Notes: generated by a model not told the origin, from the letters alone. Counted from the stretch's first letter, positions 51,658 to 61,621 are shown. The stretch: 64,000 nt of DNA from Salinibacterium sp. PAMC 21357 (GCF_000247645.1 NZ_AHWA01000004.1:1240001-1304000), one strand, 5' to 3'. A program made the numbers and translations.

Positions 51658-52704
51658 ATGAAGTTCACGTTCAGTAAAGCCTCGCGCAAGCGCGGAGTAG
51701 CAGCTGTAGTAACCGTCGCGGCCAGCGCGATGCTGCTCACCGGCTGCGTTGCCCCCACGGGCGATGACAGCGGAGACGGCGACGCAAACGCCAGCGGAAG
51801 CATCACCGTTATCCCCAAGAGCCTGGGTAACAAGTATTTTGAGGCATCAGACAAGGGCGCTGCGGAAGCAGCGGACGAGCTCGGCCTTAGCTTCACCGAA
51901 GCTGGCCCGACCGCTACTGGTTCAGCTGACCAAGTTCCGTTCATCCAGACGGCAATTCAGACAGGCCAGGGAGCTATCGTCATTGCGGCGAACGACCCCG
52001 CCGCCGTCTGTAATGACCTGAAGGCAGCGCAGAGCGCCGGCGTCAAGGTTGTTGCGTACGACACCGACACCGACTGCCGCGACGTTTTCATCAACCAGGC
52101 TACGGTCGAGGGAATCGCACAGGGTCTTGTTGACCTCACCTCTGCTCACCTCGGCGCTGAGGGTGGAACCATCGCCATCCTGTCCGGTGGAGCAAACGCC
52201 GCCAACCTGAACGCGTGGGTTGACGCCATGACCGCGATCATCGAAGAAGACCACCCGGAGATCACGATCGCCAAGGTCGCTTACGGTGACGACATCGATG
52301 AGAAGGCATACCAGGAGGCTCAGGGACTCATCCAGAGCATCCCCGACCTCGACGCGATCATCGCACCCGACACCGTATCGGTGAAGGAAGCTGCTCACTA
52401 CCTCGCAGACACTCCTGAATACCAGGGCAAGGTCTGGGTAACAGGTCTTGGACTGCCAAGCGAAATGGTGGAGTACATCGACAGTGGCGTCATCGAGCAG
52501 TTCGGTCTCTGGAACCCAGAAGACCTCGGCTACCTCGCTTCGTATGCTGCTCAGGCTCTGATCAACGGCGACATCACTGGTGCTGAAGGTGACACGTTCG
52601 AGGCAGGCAAGCTCGGCGAATACACGGTCGGCCCCGACGGAGAGGTCGTTCTCGGCCCGATGTTTGTCTTCGACTCAAGTAACGTAGGCGACTTCTCCTT
52701 CTAA
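51658..52704 (+). CDS. rhaS: Rhamnose-type ABC transporter substrate-binding lipoprotein
   Basis: 348 residues with AGGAAGG 7 bases before ATG 51658. Signal peptide with lipobox LLTGC (Cys at about 29). Mature part matches the RhaS pattern: ITVIPKSLGNKYFEASDKGA, GAIVIAANDPAAV and VTGLGLPSEMVEYIDSGVIEQF, then GLWNPEDLGYLA. Captures L-rhamnose (or a closely related deoxy sugar) for the ATPase/permeases just upstream. Substrate assignment from family resemblance, not tested. Confidence 0.88.
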   Translation: MKFTFSKASRKRGVAAVVTVAASAMLLTGCVAPTGDDSGDGDANASGSITVIPKSLGNKYFEASDKGAAEAADELGLSFTEAGPTATGSADQVPFIQTAIQTGQGAIVIAANDPAAVCNDLKAAQSAGVKVVAYDTDTDCRDVFINQATVEGIAQGLVDLTSAHLGAEGGTIAILSGGANAANLNAWVDAMTAIIEEDHPEITIAKVAYGDDIDEKAYQEAQGLIQSIPDLDAIIAPDTVSVKEAAHYLADTPEYQGKVWVTGLGLPSEMVEYIDSGVIEQFGLWNPEDLGYLASYAAQALINGDITGAEGDTFEAGKLGEYTVGPDGEVVLGPMFVFDSSNVGDFSF

Positions 52705-52751
52705 GGACTAGTCACCTCATAAGATTCGTCGAACGACGAACTGAACATCAC

Positions 52752-52788
52752 GGTAGAGCCCGCGGCAATGACTGTTGCGGGCTCTACC
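52752..52788. terminator. Strong 12-bp hairpin after rhaS
   Basis: GGTAGAGCCCGC (52752-52763) and GCGGGCTCTACC (52777-52788) form a perfect stem, loop 13. Without a U-run it may act as an mRNA 3'-end protector or partial terminator between the importer operon and the LacI gene. Confidence 0.7.
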
Positions 52789-52811
52789 TGTCCAGCGCGA
52801 AGGGGCCAATG

Positions 52812-53834
52812 ATGGCGACCATCCATGACGTTGCACGCCACGCAGGCGTGTCGGCAGGAACGGTGAGCAATGTGCTCAACCGGCCGGCGTACGTGGCTTC
52901 TTCGACGCGCGAACGGGTGCAGAAGGCGATCGCCGACCTGGGTTACGCCCCGATTCAAACTGCACGACGATTTCCTGCCGGCCGTCAGCGAACGCTGGGG
53001 CTTGCCTTGGCCGACTTGGCCAACCCATTCTTTGTCGATGTTGCGTTGGGCGCAGAGGCTGAGGCCAAGTCGCTTGGTGTCGGCGTCGTCATGACCCACA
53101 ACGGCAACGATGTCGAGCGTGAGCACGACAACCTTAATGTGCTGGTGCAGCAACGGGTGCACGGCATCATGATTGCACCGGTGCAGGCAGATGATGTTGC
53201 TCTCGACCGGTTCGATGCTCGCAACGTTCCGTTGGTCTACGTCGACAGGGTCGCCGAACAGTCCAGCCGCTGCTGGGTGAAAACTGACGATTTTGCTGGC
53301 GGACGACTTGCCGGCGAACACCTGGTTGCCCTCGGGCACCGCGACATCGCTTTTGTCGGTGACCTCGGCACCAATCCTCAAGTAGACCGACGCTATGAGG
53401 GCTTCACTGAAGCGCTTTCCCCGATCGGTATCGAGTCGCGTCGTGTTATCGCCGAGTCGTGGCAGATTCAGGATGGGCGGCACGCGGCTGCGAGCATTGC
53501 GAAGCTCCCTCTCCGCGAACGCCCCACCGCCATCATGTGCGGAAACGATTTGCTTGCCCTTGGAGTACTTTTGGAGCTCGCGCACCGCGGCATCCGGGTG
53601 CCCGAAGACATCACCATCATCGGATTCGACGACCTTGTTTGGGCGCAGGCCGCCACCGTGCCGCTCACCACGGTGCGTCAGCCCCGTGAAGAGTTGGGGC
53701 GGCGTGCCGTGCGTATGCTTCTCGACGAAATCGACCACGGTGAGTCTCACGCTCACCACCACGACTTGCTTGTCCCTGAATTGGTGGTGCGCGCCTCGAG
53801 CGCGGCACCCCCATCGTTGCGCACTTCTGCGTGA
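52812..53834 (+). CDS. LacI family regulator
   Basis: 340 residues from ATG 52812 (ATG 52809 also possible; AGGGG is better spaced for 52812). HTH ATIHDVARHAGVSAGTVSNVLNRPAYV, LGYAPIQTARRF hinge, then periplasmic-binding-like effector domain (TLGLALADLANPFFVDVA, AIMCGNDLLALGVL, ITIIGFDDLVWAQ). The C-terminus is short and His-rich (SHAHHHD). Probably senses a sugar of this region and acts on the operon promoter at 45683-45735 or the genes just downstream. Confidence 0.92.
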   Translation: MATIHDVARHAGVSAGTVSNVLNRPAYVASSTRERVQKAIADLGYAPIQTARRFPAGRQRTLGLALADLANPFFVDVALGAEAEAKSLGVGVVMTHNGNDVEREHDNLNVLVQQRVHGIMIAPVQADDVALDRFDARNVPLVYVDRVAEQSSRCWVKTDDFAGGRLAGEHLVALGHRDIAFVGDLGTNPQVDRRYEGFTEALSPIGIESRRVIAESWQIQDGRHAAASIAKLPLRERPTAIMCGNDLLALGVLLELAHRGIRVPEDITIIGFDDLVWAQAATVPLTTVRQPREELGRRAVRMLLDEIDHGESHAHHHDLLVPELVVRASSAAPPSLRTSA

Positions 53835-53864
53835 CGAGTACCTCATCCGTTCCTGAAAGGAATC

Positions 53865-54638
53865 ATGGCTACCAACTGGCAACCCAGCCTCGTTACTGAG
53901 GACCTCATCACTCTCACCCGCACTCTCGGGGAGCCCGCCAAGGACCTTGTGATTCTCGCCGAGGGAAACACGTCGAACCTCCTCGCTGATGGGCGGCTCG
54001 TTGTTAAAGCGTCAGGCGTGTACATGGTTCGCGCCGACGCCAGTGATTTTGTGGTGACCGATGTGCAGCCACTCATCGATCTGATGGACGATCCAGAGTC
54101 GACTCAAGAAGACTTGACCACGCTGCTCGATGCCGGCGAGCACGACGGTGTTCGACGTCGCGGATCCATCGAGACGCTCGTGCACGCCGCGGTACAGTCG
54201 GTATCACCGTCAGCGTATGTTGCGCACACTCACCCCACTGCGGTGCTTGGCATCCTTTCGAGCATTCATGCCGAGACTGCCTTTGCGGAGTGGGTGTACA
54301 CCGACGAAGCTGTCGTGATCGGCATCCCGCTTTTTGTTCCGTATGCCGCGCCGGGCATAGCCCTCGGGCGTCTCTTCCTCGAACGCCTGCGCGACTACTT
54401 CGCCGAGCACGGCGAATTGCCGTCAGTGGTGCTGTTGGGCAATCACGGCATCGTTGCGATCGGCGGCAGTGCGGATGCCGTTGAAGCGATCACTCTCATG
54501 ACCGTCAAGGGGGCACGAACCCGGGTGCAGGCGCTGTCGATTGGCGGCGTTTCGGGTCTCGGCAGTGAGGCTGTGGCGCACTACTTTGAGCGCACTGACA
54601 TGATTGAGCGCCGCAAGAACTTGGCCGGCACGGCCTAA
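53865..54638 (+). CDS. Class II aldolase/adducin family protein
   Basis: 257 residues; GAAAGGA 5 bases upstream. Family marks: LAEGNTSNLL-like GNTS phosphate loop (ILAEGNTSNLLADGRLVVKASGV), AYVAHTHPTAVLGILS (zinc HxH), VVLLGNHGIVAIGG. About 257 residues is the size of fuculose-1-P or ribulose-5-P-epimerase-type aldolases. A second aldolase beside the bifunctional one at 42668 suggests a different ketose-1-phosphate. Followed by a kinase, phosphatase and isomerase on the same strand. Confidence 0.88.
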   Translation: MATNWQPSLVTEDLITLTRTLGEPAKDLVILAEGNTSNLLADGRLVVKASGVYMVRADASDFVVTDVQPLIDLMDDPESTQEDLTTLLDAGEHDGVRRRGSIETLVHAAVQSVSPSAYVAHTHPTAVLGILSSIHAETAFAEWVYTDEAVVIGIPLFVPYAAPGIALGRLFLERLRDYFAEHGELPSVVLLGNHGIVAIGGSADAVEAITLMTVKGARTRVQALSIGGVSGLGSEAVAHYFERTDMIERRKNLAGTA

Positions 54639-54663
54639 TGGCACGGATGGGCGGGCTCTGACA

Positions 54664-56154
54664 ATGACGGCACTGTGGGTTGGTATCGATCTGGGGACCC
54701 AGAGCACAAAGGTCTCCATCGTCGACGACGAGGGCTCTGTCGCGGCATCAGCTTCGTTGCCCTTGGTTAGCCATCGAGACGGAGAACGTCACGAGCAGGA
54801 TCCCGCAGAGTGGATCACTCAGGCTGGAGCGGCCCTTGCCTCCGCCGTGGGATCGTTGGCGGCAAACTCAGTGAACCGCATTGCGGGGGTGTCGATTTGC
54901 GCCACCTCAGGCACGGTAACCACGGTGGACACTGTGGGACATCCTCGCTCACCGGGCATCATGTACGACGATGCCCGGGCTGGCGCGCTTGGGCGGGAAG
55001 CCAACGATGCAGACCCGCAGCGGTGGGCCCGACTTGGCTACCGCATCCAACCCACTTGGGCGTTGCCAAAGATTGCCTGGCTTGCACGCAACGGCCTGCT
55101 GACGGAAGACCGCTGGGTCGCCCACCAGAGCGATGTGCTCGCGGCGGCGATGGTCGGAACCCGCGTTGCCTCTGACTGGAGCCACTCCCTTAAATCGGGC
55201 TACGACCTTGGTGAACTTGAGTGGCCGGTTGGCGCGCTCACCACCCTGGGAATCGATCCGGCGAAGTTGCCCCAGGTCGTGGCGCCCGGCACTGAACTCG
55301 GGCAGTCGGATGTGCGGTGGGCAGAGCTCACGGGGCTGCCGGCGGGCACCCCCATCTTTGCGGGCATGACGGATGGCTGCGCCGCTCAATTGGGTGCTGC
55401 GACGCTGGGGCTCGGTGACTGGCACACGGTGATCGGCACAACAATGGTGCTCAAGGGCGTGACCGACCGCATCATCATCGACGATGCCGGCGCGGTTTAC
55501 TCCCACCGGGCTCCGCATGACGGGCTCTGGTTTCCGGGCGGTGCCTCCAGCGTCGGCGCTGGCGCAATTACGGCGGCCCTGCCGTCGATCGATCTTGCCG
55601 GGGTGTCAACTCGTCTCAGTGCCTTAGGCGACCGGCTTCCCACGATTCCTTCGAGTTATCCCCTTGTCGGCACCGGTGAACGCTTTCCGGTGATCCGTCC
55701 GGATGCTCGCGGTTTCGTCACAATCGCTGGCGTCGATCACAGCCTCGAAGCCGCGGCCAAGCTCCTCGACCCCGACAGTCTCATCGCGTCAATCATGCTC
55801 GGAATCGCCTGCGTTGAGCGACTCAGTTTCGACATGATGGCGCGCTCGGGTGCTGCCATTGACGGCACGTTGAGTTCCTCCGGAGGAGGCTCGAAGAACG
55901 AGTGGTGGACTCAGTTGCGCGCTGATCTGCTCGGCCGTAGCATCACCATTCCGCGCTCCGCAGAGGGCTCGATCGGCATGGCAATCTTGGCGGCATGGGC
56001 CGGAACTTCCGGTGCAGCGCTGCCTGAAACGGCGTCGCGCATGTCGATTGTCGGCAGTGTCATTGAGCCACGCTCCGAAAATTCGGCGCAGTGGAACGAT
56101 CGTTACGACGAGTTCGTTGCCGAACTTATCTCGAAAGAGTGGATAGCCGCATGA
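54664..56154 (+). CDS. FGGY family carbohydrate kinase (xylulokinase-like)
   Basis: 496 residues from ATG 54664. VGIDLGTQSTKVSIVDDEG (ATP fold), RHEQDPAEWITQAG, SICATSGTVTTVD, GMTDGCAAQLGAATLG (catalytic Asp in the TDG loop), and SSSGGGSKNEWWTQLRADLLG near the end. More like xylulokinase/GntK-type than RhaB. Phosphorylates a ketose; with the class II aldolase beside it, may act on a different sugar from RhaB. TGA overlaps the phosphatase start. Confidence 0.88.
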   Translation: MTALWVGIDLGTQSTKVSIVDDEGSVAASASLPLVSHRDGERHEQDPAEWITQAGAALASAVGSLAANSVNRIAGVSICATSGTVTTVDTVGHPRSPGIMYDDARAGALGREANDADPQRWARLGYRIQPTWALPKIAWLARNGLLTEDRWVAHQSDVLAAAMVGTRVASDWSHSLKSGYDLGELEWPVGALTTLGIDPAKLPQVVAPGTELGQSDVRWAELTGLPAGTPIFAGMTDGCAAQLGAATLGLGDWHTVIGTTMVLKGVTDRIIIDDAGAVYSHRAPHDGLWFPGGASSVGAGAITAALPSIDLAGVSTRLSALGDRLPTIPSSYPLVGTGERFPVIRPDARGFVTIAGVDHSLEAAAKLLDPDSLIASIMLGIACVERLSFDMMARSGAAIDGTLSSSGGGSKNEWWTQLRADLLGRSITIPRSAEGSIGMAILAAWAGTSGAALPETASRMSIVGSVIEPRSENSAQWNDRYDEFVAELISKEWIAA

Positions 56155-56807
56155 CGACACTGTTGCTCGCGCGTCACGGAGAAACGACGTGGCATGCCGA
56201 AAACCGCTACGCCGGCAGTACGGATGTCGCGCTCACCGAGCGTGGCATCGCCCAAGGTGAGCAACTGGGGCGATGGGCAGAATCGCAACCCATCGATGCG
56301 GTCTACGCCTCTGACCTTTCTCGTGCCGTGATCACCGCAACACCAGCCGCGACCGCGCTCGGCATCCCGCTCACGATCGATGCTGCATTACGTGAGGTGC
56401 ACTTTGGTCGGGGAGAGGGCCTCACCTCGGCCGAGATGCGAACCGCCTTTCCGGCAGAGGCCGCACGTTTCGTCGCCAATCCTGGCACTGTGCCGTTGCC
56501 CGAGGGGGAGTCGGGGGAGGCCGCCGTCGAACGCGCGTGGCGAGCGCTCGAGAAGATCGTTGCTCGGCATCCCGACGGCACTGTTCTTGTGGTGATGCAC
56601 TCGACGCTGATGAGGCTCATCCTGTGTCGTGCGCTGGGGATTCCGCTCGATAACTACCGCACGACATTTCCCGGGGTACTCAACGTGGGCATCACGACTG
56701 TGTCGTGGACTAGAAACGCCGACACCGCAGCGAATGACACCAGCAGCACCACCAGCACGGCGCTTCTCGGGTACAACGTGCCGACAGTTCTCTCACCCAG
56801 CCCGTGA
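56151..56807 (+). CDS. Histidine phosphatase family protein
   Basis: 218 residues from ATG 56151 (overlapping the kinase stop). RHG catalytic block LLARHGETTWHAENRYAG, second Arg in SDLSRAVITA, proton-donor Glu region LREVHFGRGEGLT, and VVMHSTLMRLI (second His). Broad acid phosphatase/PGM-like enzyme; in this context could remove phosphate from a dead-end or cleavage product. The tail (TSSTTSTALL) is low complexity. Confidence 0.88.
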   Translation: MTTLLLARHGETTWHAENRYAGSTDVALTERGIAQGEQLGRWAESQPIDAVYASDLSRAVITATPAATALGIPLTIDAALREVHFGRGEGLTSAEMRTAFPAEAARFVANPGTVPLPEGESGEAAVERAWRALEKIVARHPDGTVLVVMHSTLMRLILCRALGIPLDNYRTTFPGVLNVGITTVSWTRNADTAANDTSSTTSTALLGYNVPTVLSPSP

Positions 56808-56852
56808 CCCAGACCACGAATTCACCATCGTCACCGAAGACAGGAAGACACC

Positions 56853-58019
56853 ATGACCAGTTTCGCTCAGATTGAATCACTGCTCGCTCAGCAGGCTATT
56901 GAATTGCCATCGTGGGCGTTCGGCAATTCGGGAACGCGCTTCAAAGTGTTTGGCACGCCCGGAACCCCGCGCACCCCGGAGGAGAAGATTGCGGACGCAG
57001 CTCAGGTCAACAAGTTCACGGCGCTCTCGCCCTCGGTTGCCCTGCACATCCCCTGGGACAAAGTCGACGATTATGCGGCGCTCGGTGCGTTCGCGAACGA
57101 CCACGGTGTCGCACTCGGCACGCTCAATAGCAACACTTTTCAGGATGACGACTACAAGTTCGGATCTCTCACGCACGTCGACCCGACGATTCGCCAGAAG
57201 GCTATCGATCACCACTTCGAGTGCGTCGACATCATGGGCCAGACCGGTTCTCGTGACCTCAAGATTTGGCTAGCGGACGGCTCGAACTATCCCGGCCAAG
57301 CTGACCTTCGCGGTCGCCAAGATCGACTGGCCGACTCGTTACAGCAGATCTATGACCGCTTGAGCGGTGAGCAGCGCATGGTGCTCGAATACAAGTTTTT
57401 CGAGCCCGCTTTTTATCACACGGATGTTCCCGACTGGGGTACTTCATATGCGCAGGTGTCTGCGCTCGGCGAGCGCGCGATGGTCTGCCTTGACACGGGG
57501 CACCATGCTCCCGGCACCAACATCGAGTTCATTGCGATGCAACTGCTGCGCCTCGGCAAGCTCGGTTCCTTCGACTTCAACTCACGCTTCTACGCCGATG
57601 ATGATCTCATTGTGGGCGCGGCTGACCCCTTCCAGCTGTTCCGCATCCTGTACGAAGTTGTTCGCGGTGGCGGCTATGGCGCTGACAGTGATGTTGCTTT
57701 CATGCTCGACCAGTGCCACAACGTCGAAGACAAGATCCCCGGTCAAATTCGCTCGGTGCTCAACGTTCAAGAAATGACGGCGCGGGCACTGCTTGTCGAC
57801 ACGGATGCGCTCACCGCGGCCCAGATTGCTGGCGATGTGCTCGGTGCCAACGCCATCATGATGGATGCCTTCTACACCGATGTGCGTGGTGACCTCGCTA
57901 CGTGGCGTGAGTCGCGCGGGCTCGCAGCAGACCCAATGGCGGCTTACGCGGCATCCGGTTATCAGCAGAAAATCGCTGAAGACCGTGTTGGTGGAGTTCA
58001 AGCTGGCTGGGGCGCCTAA
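56853..58019 (+). CDS. rhaI: L-rhamnose isomerase (RhaI type)
   Basis: 388 residues, TIM-barrel isomerase of the RhaI family common in actinobacteria and Pseudomonas. The metal site can be traced: Glu in MVLEYKFFEPAFYHTD, Asp and His in MVCLDTGHHAPG, DFNSRFYADDDLIVG (second metal Asp), and HFECVDIMGQTGSRDLKIWLADG. Converts L-rhamnose to L-rhamnulose. GGAAGA precedes the ATG. Last gene of the plus-strand set, so it links uptake by the RhaS system to RhaB and the bifunctional aldolase on the other strand. Confidence 0.92.
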   Translation: MTSFAQIESLLAQQAIELPSWAFGNSGTRFKVFGTPGTPRTPEEKIADAAQVNKFTALSPSVALHIPWDKVDDYAALGAFANDHGVALGTLNSNTFQDDDYKFGSLTHVDPTIRQKAIDHHFECVDIMGQTGSRDLKIWLADGSNYPGQADLRGRQDRLADSLQQIYDRLSGEQRMVLEYKFFEPAFYHTDVPDWGTSYAQVSALGERAMVCLDTGHHAPGTNIEFIAMQLLRLGKLGSFDFNSRFYADDDLIVGAADPFQLFRILYEVVRGGGYGADSDVAFMLDQCHNVEDKIPGQIRSVLNVQEMTARALLVDTDALTAAQIAGDVLGANAIMMDAFYTDVRGDLATWRESRGLAADPMAAYAASGYQQKIAEDRVGGVQAGWGA

Positions 58020-58039
58020 GCGCCTCGCCGCCGGCTGAC

Positions 58040-58963
58040 TCAGTTCTGGCGGGCGTCGACCACCATGTTGGCGAGCGGTTCTCCGGCGAGTAATCGCTTG
58101 GCTTGATCGCGCACGACGGCATCCACTCTGGAGTGCATCGCTGAGGTGGCACCGCCGATATGTGGCGTGATGGTCACGCCCGGCGTTGACCACAGGGGGT
58201 GATCGCTGGGCAGCGGCTCTGGCTCGGTGACGTCAAGTGCTGCCCGAATCTGTCCCGCGGATGCCGCAGCGATGAGCGCATCAGTGTCGACGATTTTGCC
58301 GCGAGAGACGTTAACGAGCAGCGCCCCTGGCTTCATCGCGGCCAGAAAATCGGCGTCAACGAGCCCGGTGGTGTCGTCGCTGAGGGGTACGGCGATCGCC
58401 ACGATGTCGGCTTTTTCGAGCAGCGAGGGCAGTGCATCCATTGACTGGATGGCGCCGCGAGCGTCACTGCGGTTGCTGCGGGCTACCCGCACCACGTTGG
58501 CGTCAAAGGGGGCGAGCTTGTCGGCGATCTGATTTCCGACACCACCGGCTCCGAGAATGACAACGGTCTTTCCGGCGATTCCGGGTTGTTCGTGTTGGTT
58601 CCAGGTTCCGGTCTGCTGGTTCGCAAAGTGTTCGGGGAATCCGCGCTGTTCAGAGATCATCATGCCCACCGCTAGTTCAGCGGTAGAAGCTTCGTGCACA
58701 CCAACCGCGTTGCAAAAGGTGATGCCGGCGGGCAACCGTTCGAGAACCCCGTCGAAGCCGAGCGATTGTGATTGCAGCGCCGCGACATCCATGCCGGCAA
58801 AGGAGCCCAACCCACCGGAAGCACCGAGGTAACCCAGGAGAGCCAAATCGATATGTACCGGGGGAGCACCATCAGCGGTGGTCCACACGATCAGGTTCAC
58901 GTTTGGCAGTTGCGGGGCGAGTCTGTCGAAAATGTGTTGGGTGGGCAGCGCAATGGTGATCAT
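58040..58963 (-). CDS. D-2-hydroxyacid dehydrogenase
   Basis: 307 residues from ATG 58963; the open frame to 59428 runs antisense through the LuxR gene and is not used. NAD-binding fold VVILGAGGVGNQIADKLAPF, substrate Arg in LLVNVSRGKIVDTDAL, acid Glu/His of the family in VTEPEPLPSDHPLWSTPGVTITPHIGGATSAMH. Might reduce or oxidise a 2-keto/2-hydroxy acid such as pyruvate/lactate from lactaldehyde breakdown; substrate unproven. Convergent with rhaI; divergent from the LuxR regulator. Confidence 0.9.
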   Translation of the reverse strand: MITIALPTQHIFDRLAPQLPNVNLIVWTTADGAPPVHIDLALLGYLGASGGLGSFAGMDVAALQSQSLGFDGVLERLPAGITFCNAVGVHEASTAELAVGMMISEQRGFPEHFANQQTGTWNQHEQPGIAGKTVVILGAGGVGNQIADKLAPFDANVVRVARSNRSDARGAIQSMDALPSLLEKADIVAIAVPLSDDTTGLVDADFLAAMKPGALLVNVSRGKIVDTDALIAAASAGQIRAALDVTEPEPLPSDHPLWSTPGVTITPHIGGATSAMHSRVDAVVRDQAKRLLAGEPLANMVVDARQN

Positions 58964-59050
58964 GATGCAATCCACACTATCTCTCCCCCGGCAACGCCAC
59001 CCCACTATGCTGTCGGCCACAAGCTCAATGATTGTGGGGAGGGGGATCAC

Positions 59051-61621
59051 ATGGCGCGTTGGCCGGTGCTTCCTCGAGAAACTGAGCGGGATGCTGTGCT
59101 GAACGCACTGCGAGGCCCCCATCCTCGATCGGTGATGTTGCGCGGCCCGAGTGGAGTCGGCAAGACCACACTGGGCGCCCACATCGCCCAAGCGTTGCGC
59201 GCGGATGGCCGAACAGTGGTGCCCGTTGTCGGCCTCGCCGAGCTGTCTGAGGTTCCGCTCGGAGCTCTCGCTCCAGTGCTTGCCAGTGCAGGCAGAGTGG
59301 ACCTGGCCAGCGTGAGCGACCGCGTGCAAGCACTCGTGGCGGTGGTCGGCGAAAACCCCGCCAAGTTTGTGATTGTCGTTGACGATGCACCACTCTTGGA
59401 TGCCGTCTCCGCCGGAGTGCTCTACCAACTGATGCGCGTTTTCGGCGTCACTACCCTACTGACGGCTCGCGACTCGCACGAGGTCGACGGCCCGCTTGCG
59501 CGCCTGCTGCACGAAAATCTGATCGACATCGTTGATATTGAAGGCCTGAGCCTGGAACACAGCCAGTCGATCCTCCAACAATATTTGGGCGCAACCCTGC
59601 GCCCCGAAAGCTTGCGCGCCCTGTTCGAGGCGAGCCGCGGTAACCCTCTGATGCTGCGGGAACTTACCTTTGCGGCGGCGCGCGCTGGTGGCATCCACGC
59701 GGGAGAATTTGGTATCGAAGTGTCAGTGGCAGCGCTGCCACAACATGTTCGGGCGACGATTGCCGAGAGGCTGCTGCAGTTGAGCGCCAAGGAACGGCGT
59801 TTGGCTCAACTGATTGCGATTGCGCAGCCGATTCCGCACGCGGCCCTGCGTGCGGTCGAACTGGATCTGCTGGCCAAACTTGTCGCAGAGAGTGTTGTCG
59901 AAGAGACTCGCGGCGACTCGATCCCTGCGGTGCGGCTGGCCCATCCGCTGTTTGCGGAGGCGCTTGTTGTCGAGCTCTCGCGGGCGGAACGTGCAAACAT
60001 CATCCGAGATATAGCTTCACGGCTCAGCCCTCTGGCCGACCCGCAGTTGCGATTCACGTCGACCCTGCTGCTCACCTCTACCGACGCGTTCATCAGTAAC
60101 GACGATCTGGACTGGGCCGCCAACTATGCGCATGCGGCGGGTGACCATGCTGTCGCGGCCACGCTGGCCGAGCGTGCCCAGCTCGTGGAGCGGCGCTTTG
60201 CTCCCGAGCTGGTGTTAGCGAGTGCGCTTTCGGCGCTCGCCGAATCCGAGCGGTCATCGCGAGTGTTCGACTCAGCGATCGCGCTGGCGAGCAGCGACGA
60301 GCAGCGCGCGATCGCGCTTGCCCGATGGGGGCAACATGTTGTCTACCGGCTGGCTCGCCCCGCCGAAGCTGTCGAGCGGGTGTCGAGCGAACTCCGCAAA
60401 TTGGATGCTCGAGCTCAACAAGTGCTGCGGCCAGAGCTGGCCAAGTGGCAACTCATGACGGGTGACGCCACGGCACTCGCCGACGTCGCCGATCCGGTCA
60501 CGCTCGATGGCGGGTTGGGGGCGGTGAATGCTGGACTGACGGCGGCGATGATGGCTACGATGTCAGGGCATCCGGTCGAAGCCTTTGCGGCGATAGCTCA
60601 GACGCGGCCCTTGGCCGAGGCATTTCGTTTCGAGGCACCATTTGCCGGCTCGCTACTAGACCTGTCGGAATTTCTCGCCCTTGTCGCTTCGGCCGAGATT
60701 GTTCGTGCCCGCGAATTTGCGGCCAAACGTCGCCTCGACCACTTTGCCGATTCTGCCGGAGTCTGGTCGTACGCGCTCGCCATAGTGAACCTTCACGACG
60801 GCAAACTCACCGAAGCAAACACTCTCGCGGCGCTCGCCGTTGACCAACTGAAATGGCGAGACTTCACGGGGCTGCTCGGCACGGCTACCGCTCTGCACGC
60901 CACGATCGAAGCCCAACGTGGAGACGGGGAAGCTGCGCGCCGCATCCTCGCCGAAATAGCCCCCGAGCATGCGGGCGACGCCAAAGTAATACTGCAGCGT
61001 GCCGAATGTGAAGCGTGGCTCCTTGCCGCCGAGGGCAAACCAGAAGCCGCCGCTGCGGTGATCATTGCTGCGGTTGCCGAGGGCATCATCCTTGGTCATT
61101 TCTTGCTGAGTGCCCTCACGCTCACCGTTGCGCTGCGTCTCGGCCAGGCGTCGGCAGCGAGCGACCAGCTTCGGCTTCTTTCGCAATTATCACCAGCGCC
61201 GCTTATCGCTGGCATCCACGAATGGGGTGACGCCTTAGCGGTGGGGGATGTCGCCCAGTTGTGCGAACTCGCTCCAACGTTGGTGTCGTCTGGTGTGGCT
61301 GCGCTCGCGGTTGATGGCCTGCTCGCCGGGGTGCAGGGCACAGAAAAAGCTGGCCTTCTGGAGTTGCGGCGCAAAGCCACTCTTCTTGCCCGCCGACTTG
61401 CCGCCGATATGGATCACGCGCCGGCGCCGCCGGCGGGCGATGAACTCACTGAACGAGAGTGGACGATCGCCCGGGCTGCTGCTGGCCGCAAACGTAGTCG
61501 GGAAATCGGCCAGCAGCTCGGGCTGTCGGTTCGAACTGTCGATAATCATCTGGCTCGCATCTATCGCAAGCTGGGTGTTACCGGTCGTGTTGAGTTAGAA
61601 AAAGTACTCGCTGAGCTTTAG
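59051..61621 (+). CDS. LuxR family regulator with N-terminal ATPase (MalT/LAL-like)
   Basis: 856 residues; ATG 59051 with GGAGGGGG upstream. AAA-type ATPase (about 5-240): RGPSGVGKTTLGAH (Walker A), FVIVVDDAPLLD (Walker B), LLTARDSHEVDGPL (sensor-like). A long helical repeat region of TPR-like character follows (about 330-780), with a C-terminal LuxR HTH (about 795-856: LTEREWTIARAAAGRKRSREIGQQLGLSVRTVDNHLARIYRKLGVTGR). LAL regulators switch by binding an inducer on the repeats. Divergent from the dehydrogenase gene, near the sugar operon; target unknown. Confidence 0.9.
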   Translation: MARWPVLPRETERDAVLNALRGPHPRSVMLRGPSGVGKTTLGAHIAQALRADGRTVVPVVGLAELSEVPLGALAPVLASAGRVDLASVSDRVQALVAVVGENPAKFVIVVDDAPLLDAVSAGVLYQLMRVFGVTTLLTARDSHEVDGPLARLLHENLIDIVDIEGLSLEHSQSILQQYLGATLRPESLRALFEASRGNPLMLRELTFAAARAGGIHAGEFGIEVSVAALPQHVRATIAERLLQLSAKERRLAQLIAIAQPIPHAALRAVELDLLAKLVAESVVEETRGDSIPAVRLAHPLFAEALVVELSRAERANIIRDIASRLSPLADPQLRFTSTLLLTSTDAFISNDDLDWAANYAHAAGDHAVAATLAERAQLVERRFAPELVLASALSALAESERSSRVFDSAIALASSDEQRAIALARWGQHVVYRLARPAEAVERVSSELRKLDARAQQVLRPELAKWQLMTGDATALADVADPVTLDGGLGAVNAGLTAAMMATMSGHPVEAFAAIAQTRPLAEAFRFEAPFAGSLLDLSEFLALVASAEIVRAREFAAKRRLDHFADSAGVWSYALAIVNLHDGKLTEANTLAALAVDQLKWRDFTGLLGTATALHATIEAQRGDGEAARRILAEIAPEHAGDAKVILQRAECEAWLLAAEGKPEAAAAVIIAAVAEGIILGHFLLSALTLTVALRLGQASAASDQLRLLSQLSPAPLIAGIHEWGDALAVGDVAQLCELAPTLVSSGVAALAVDGLLAGVQGTEKAGLLELRRKATLLARRLAADMDHAPAPPAGDELTEREWTIARAAAGRKRSREIGQQLGLSVRTVDNHLARIYRKLGVTGRVELEKVLAEL

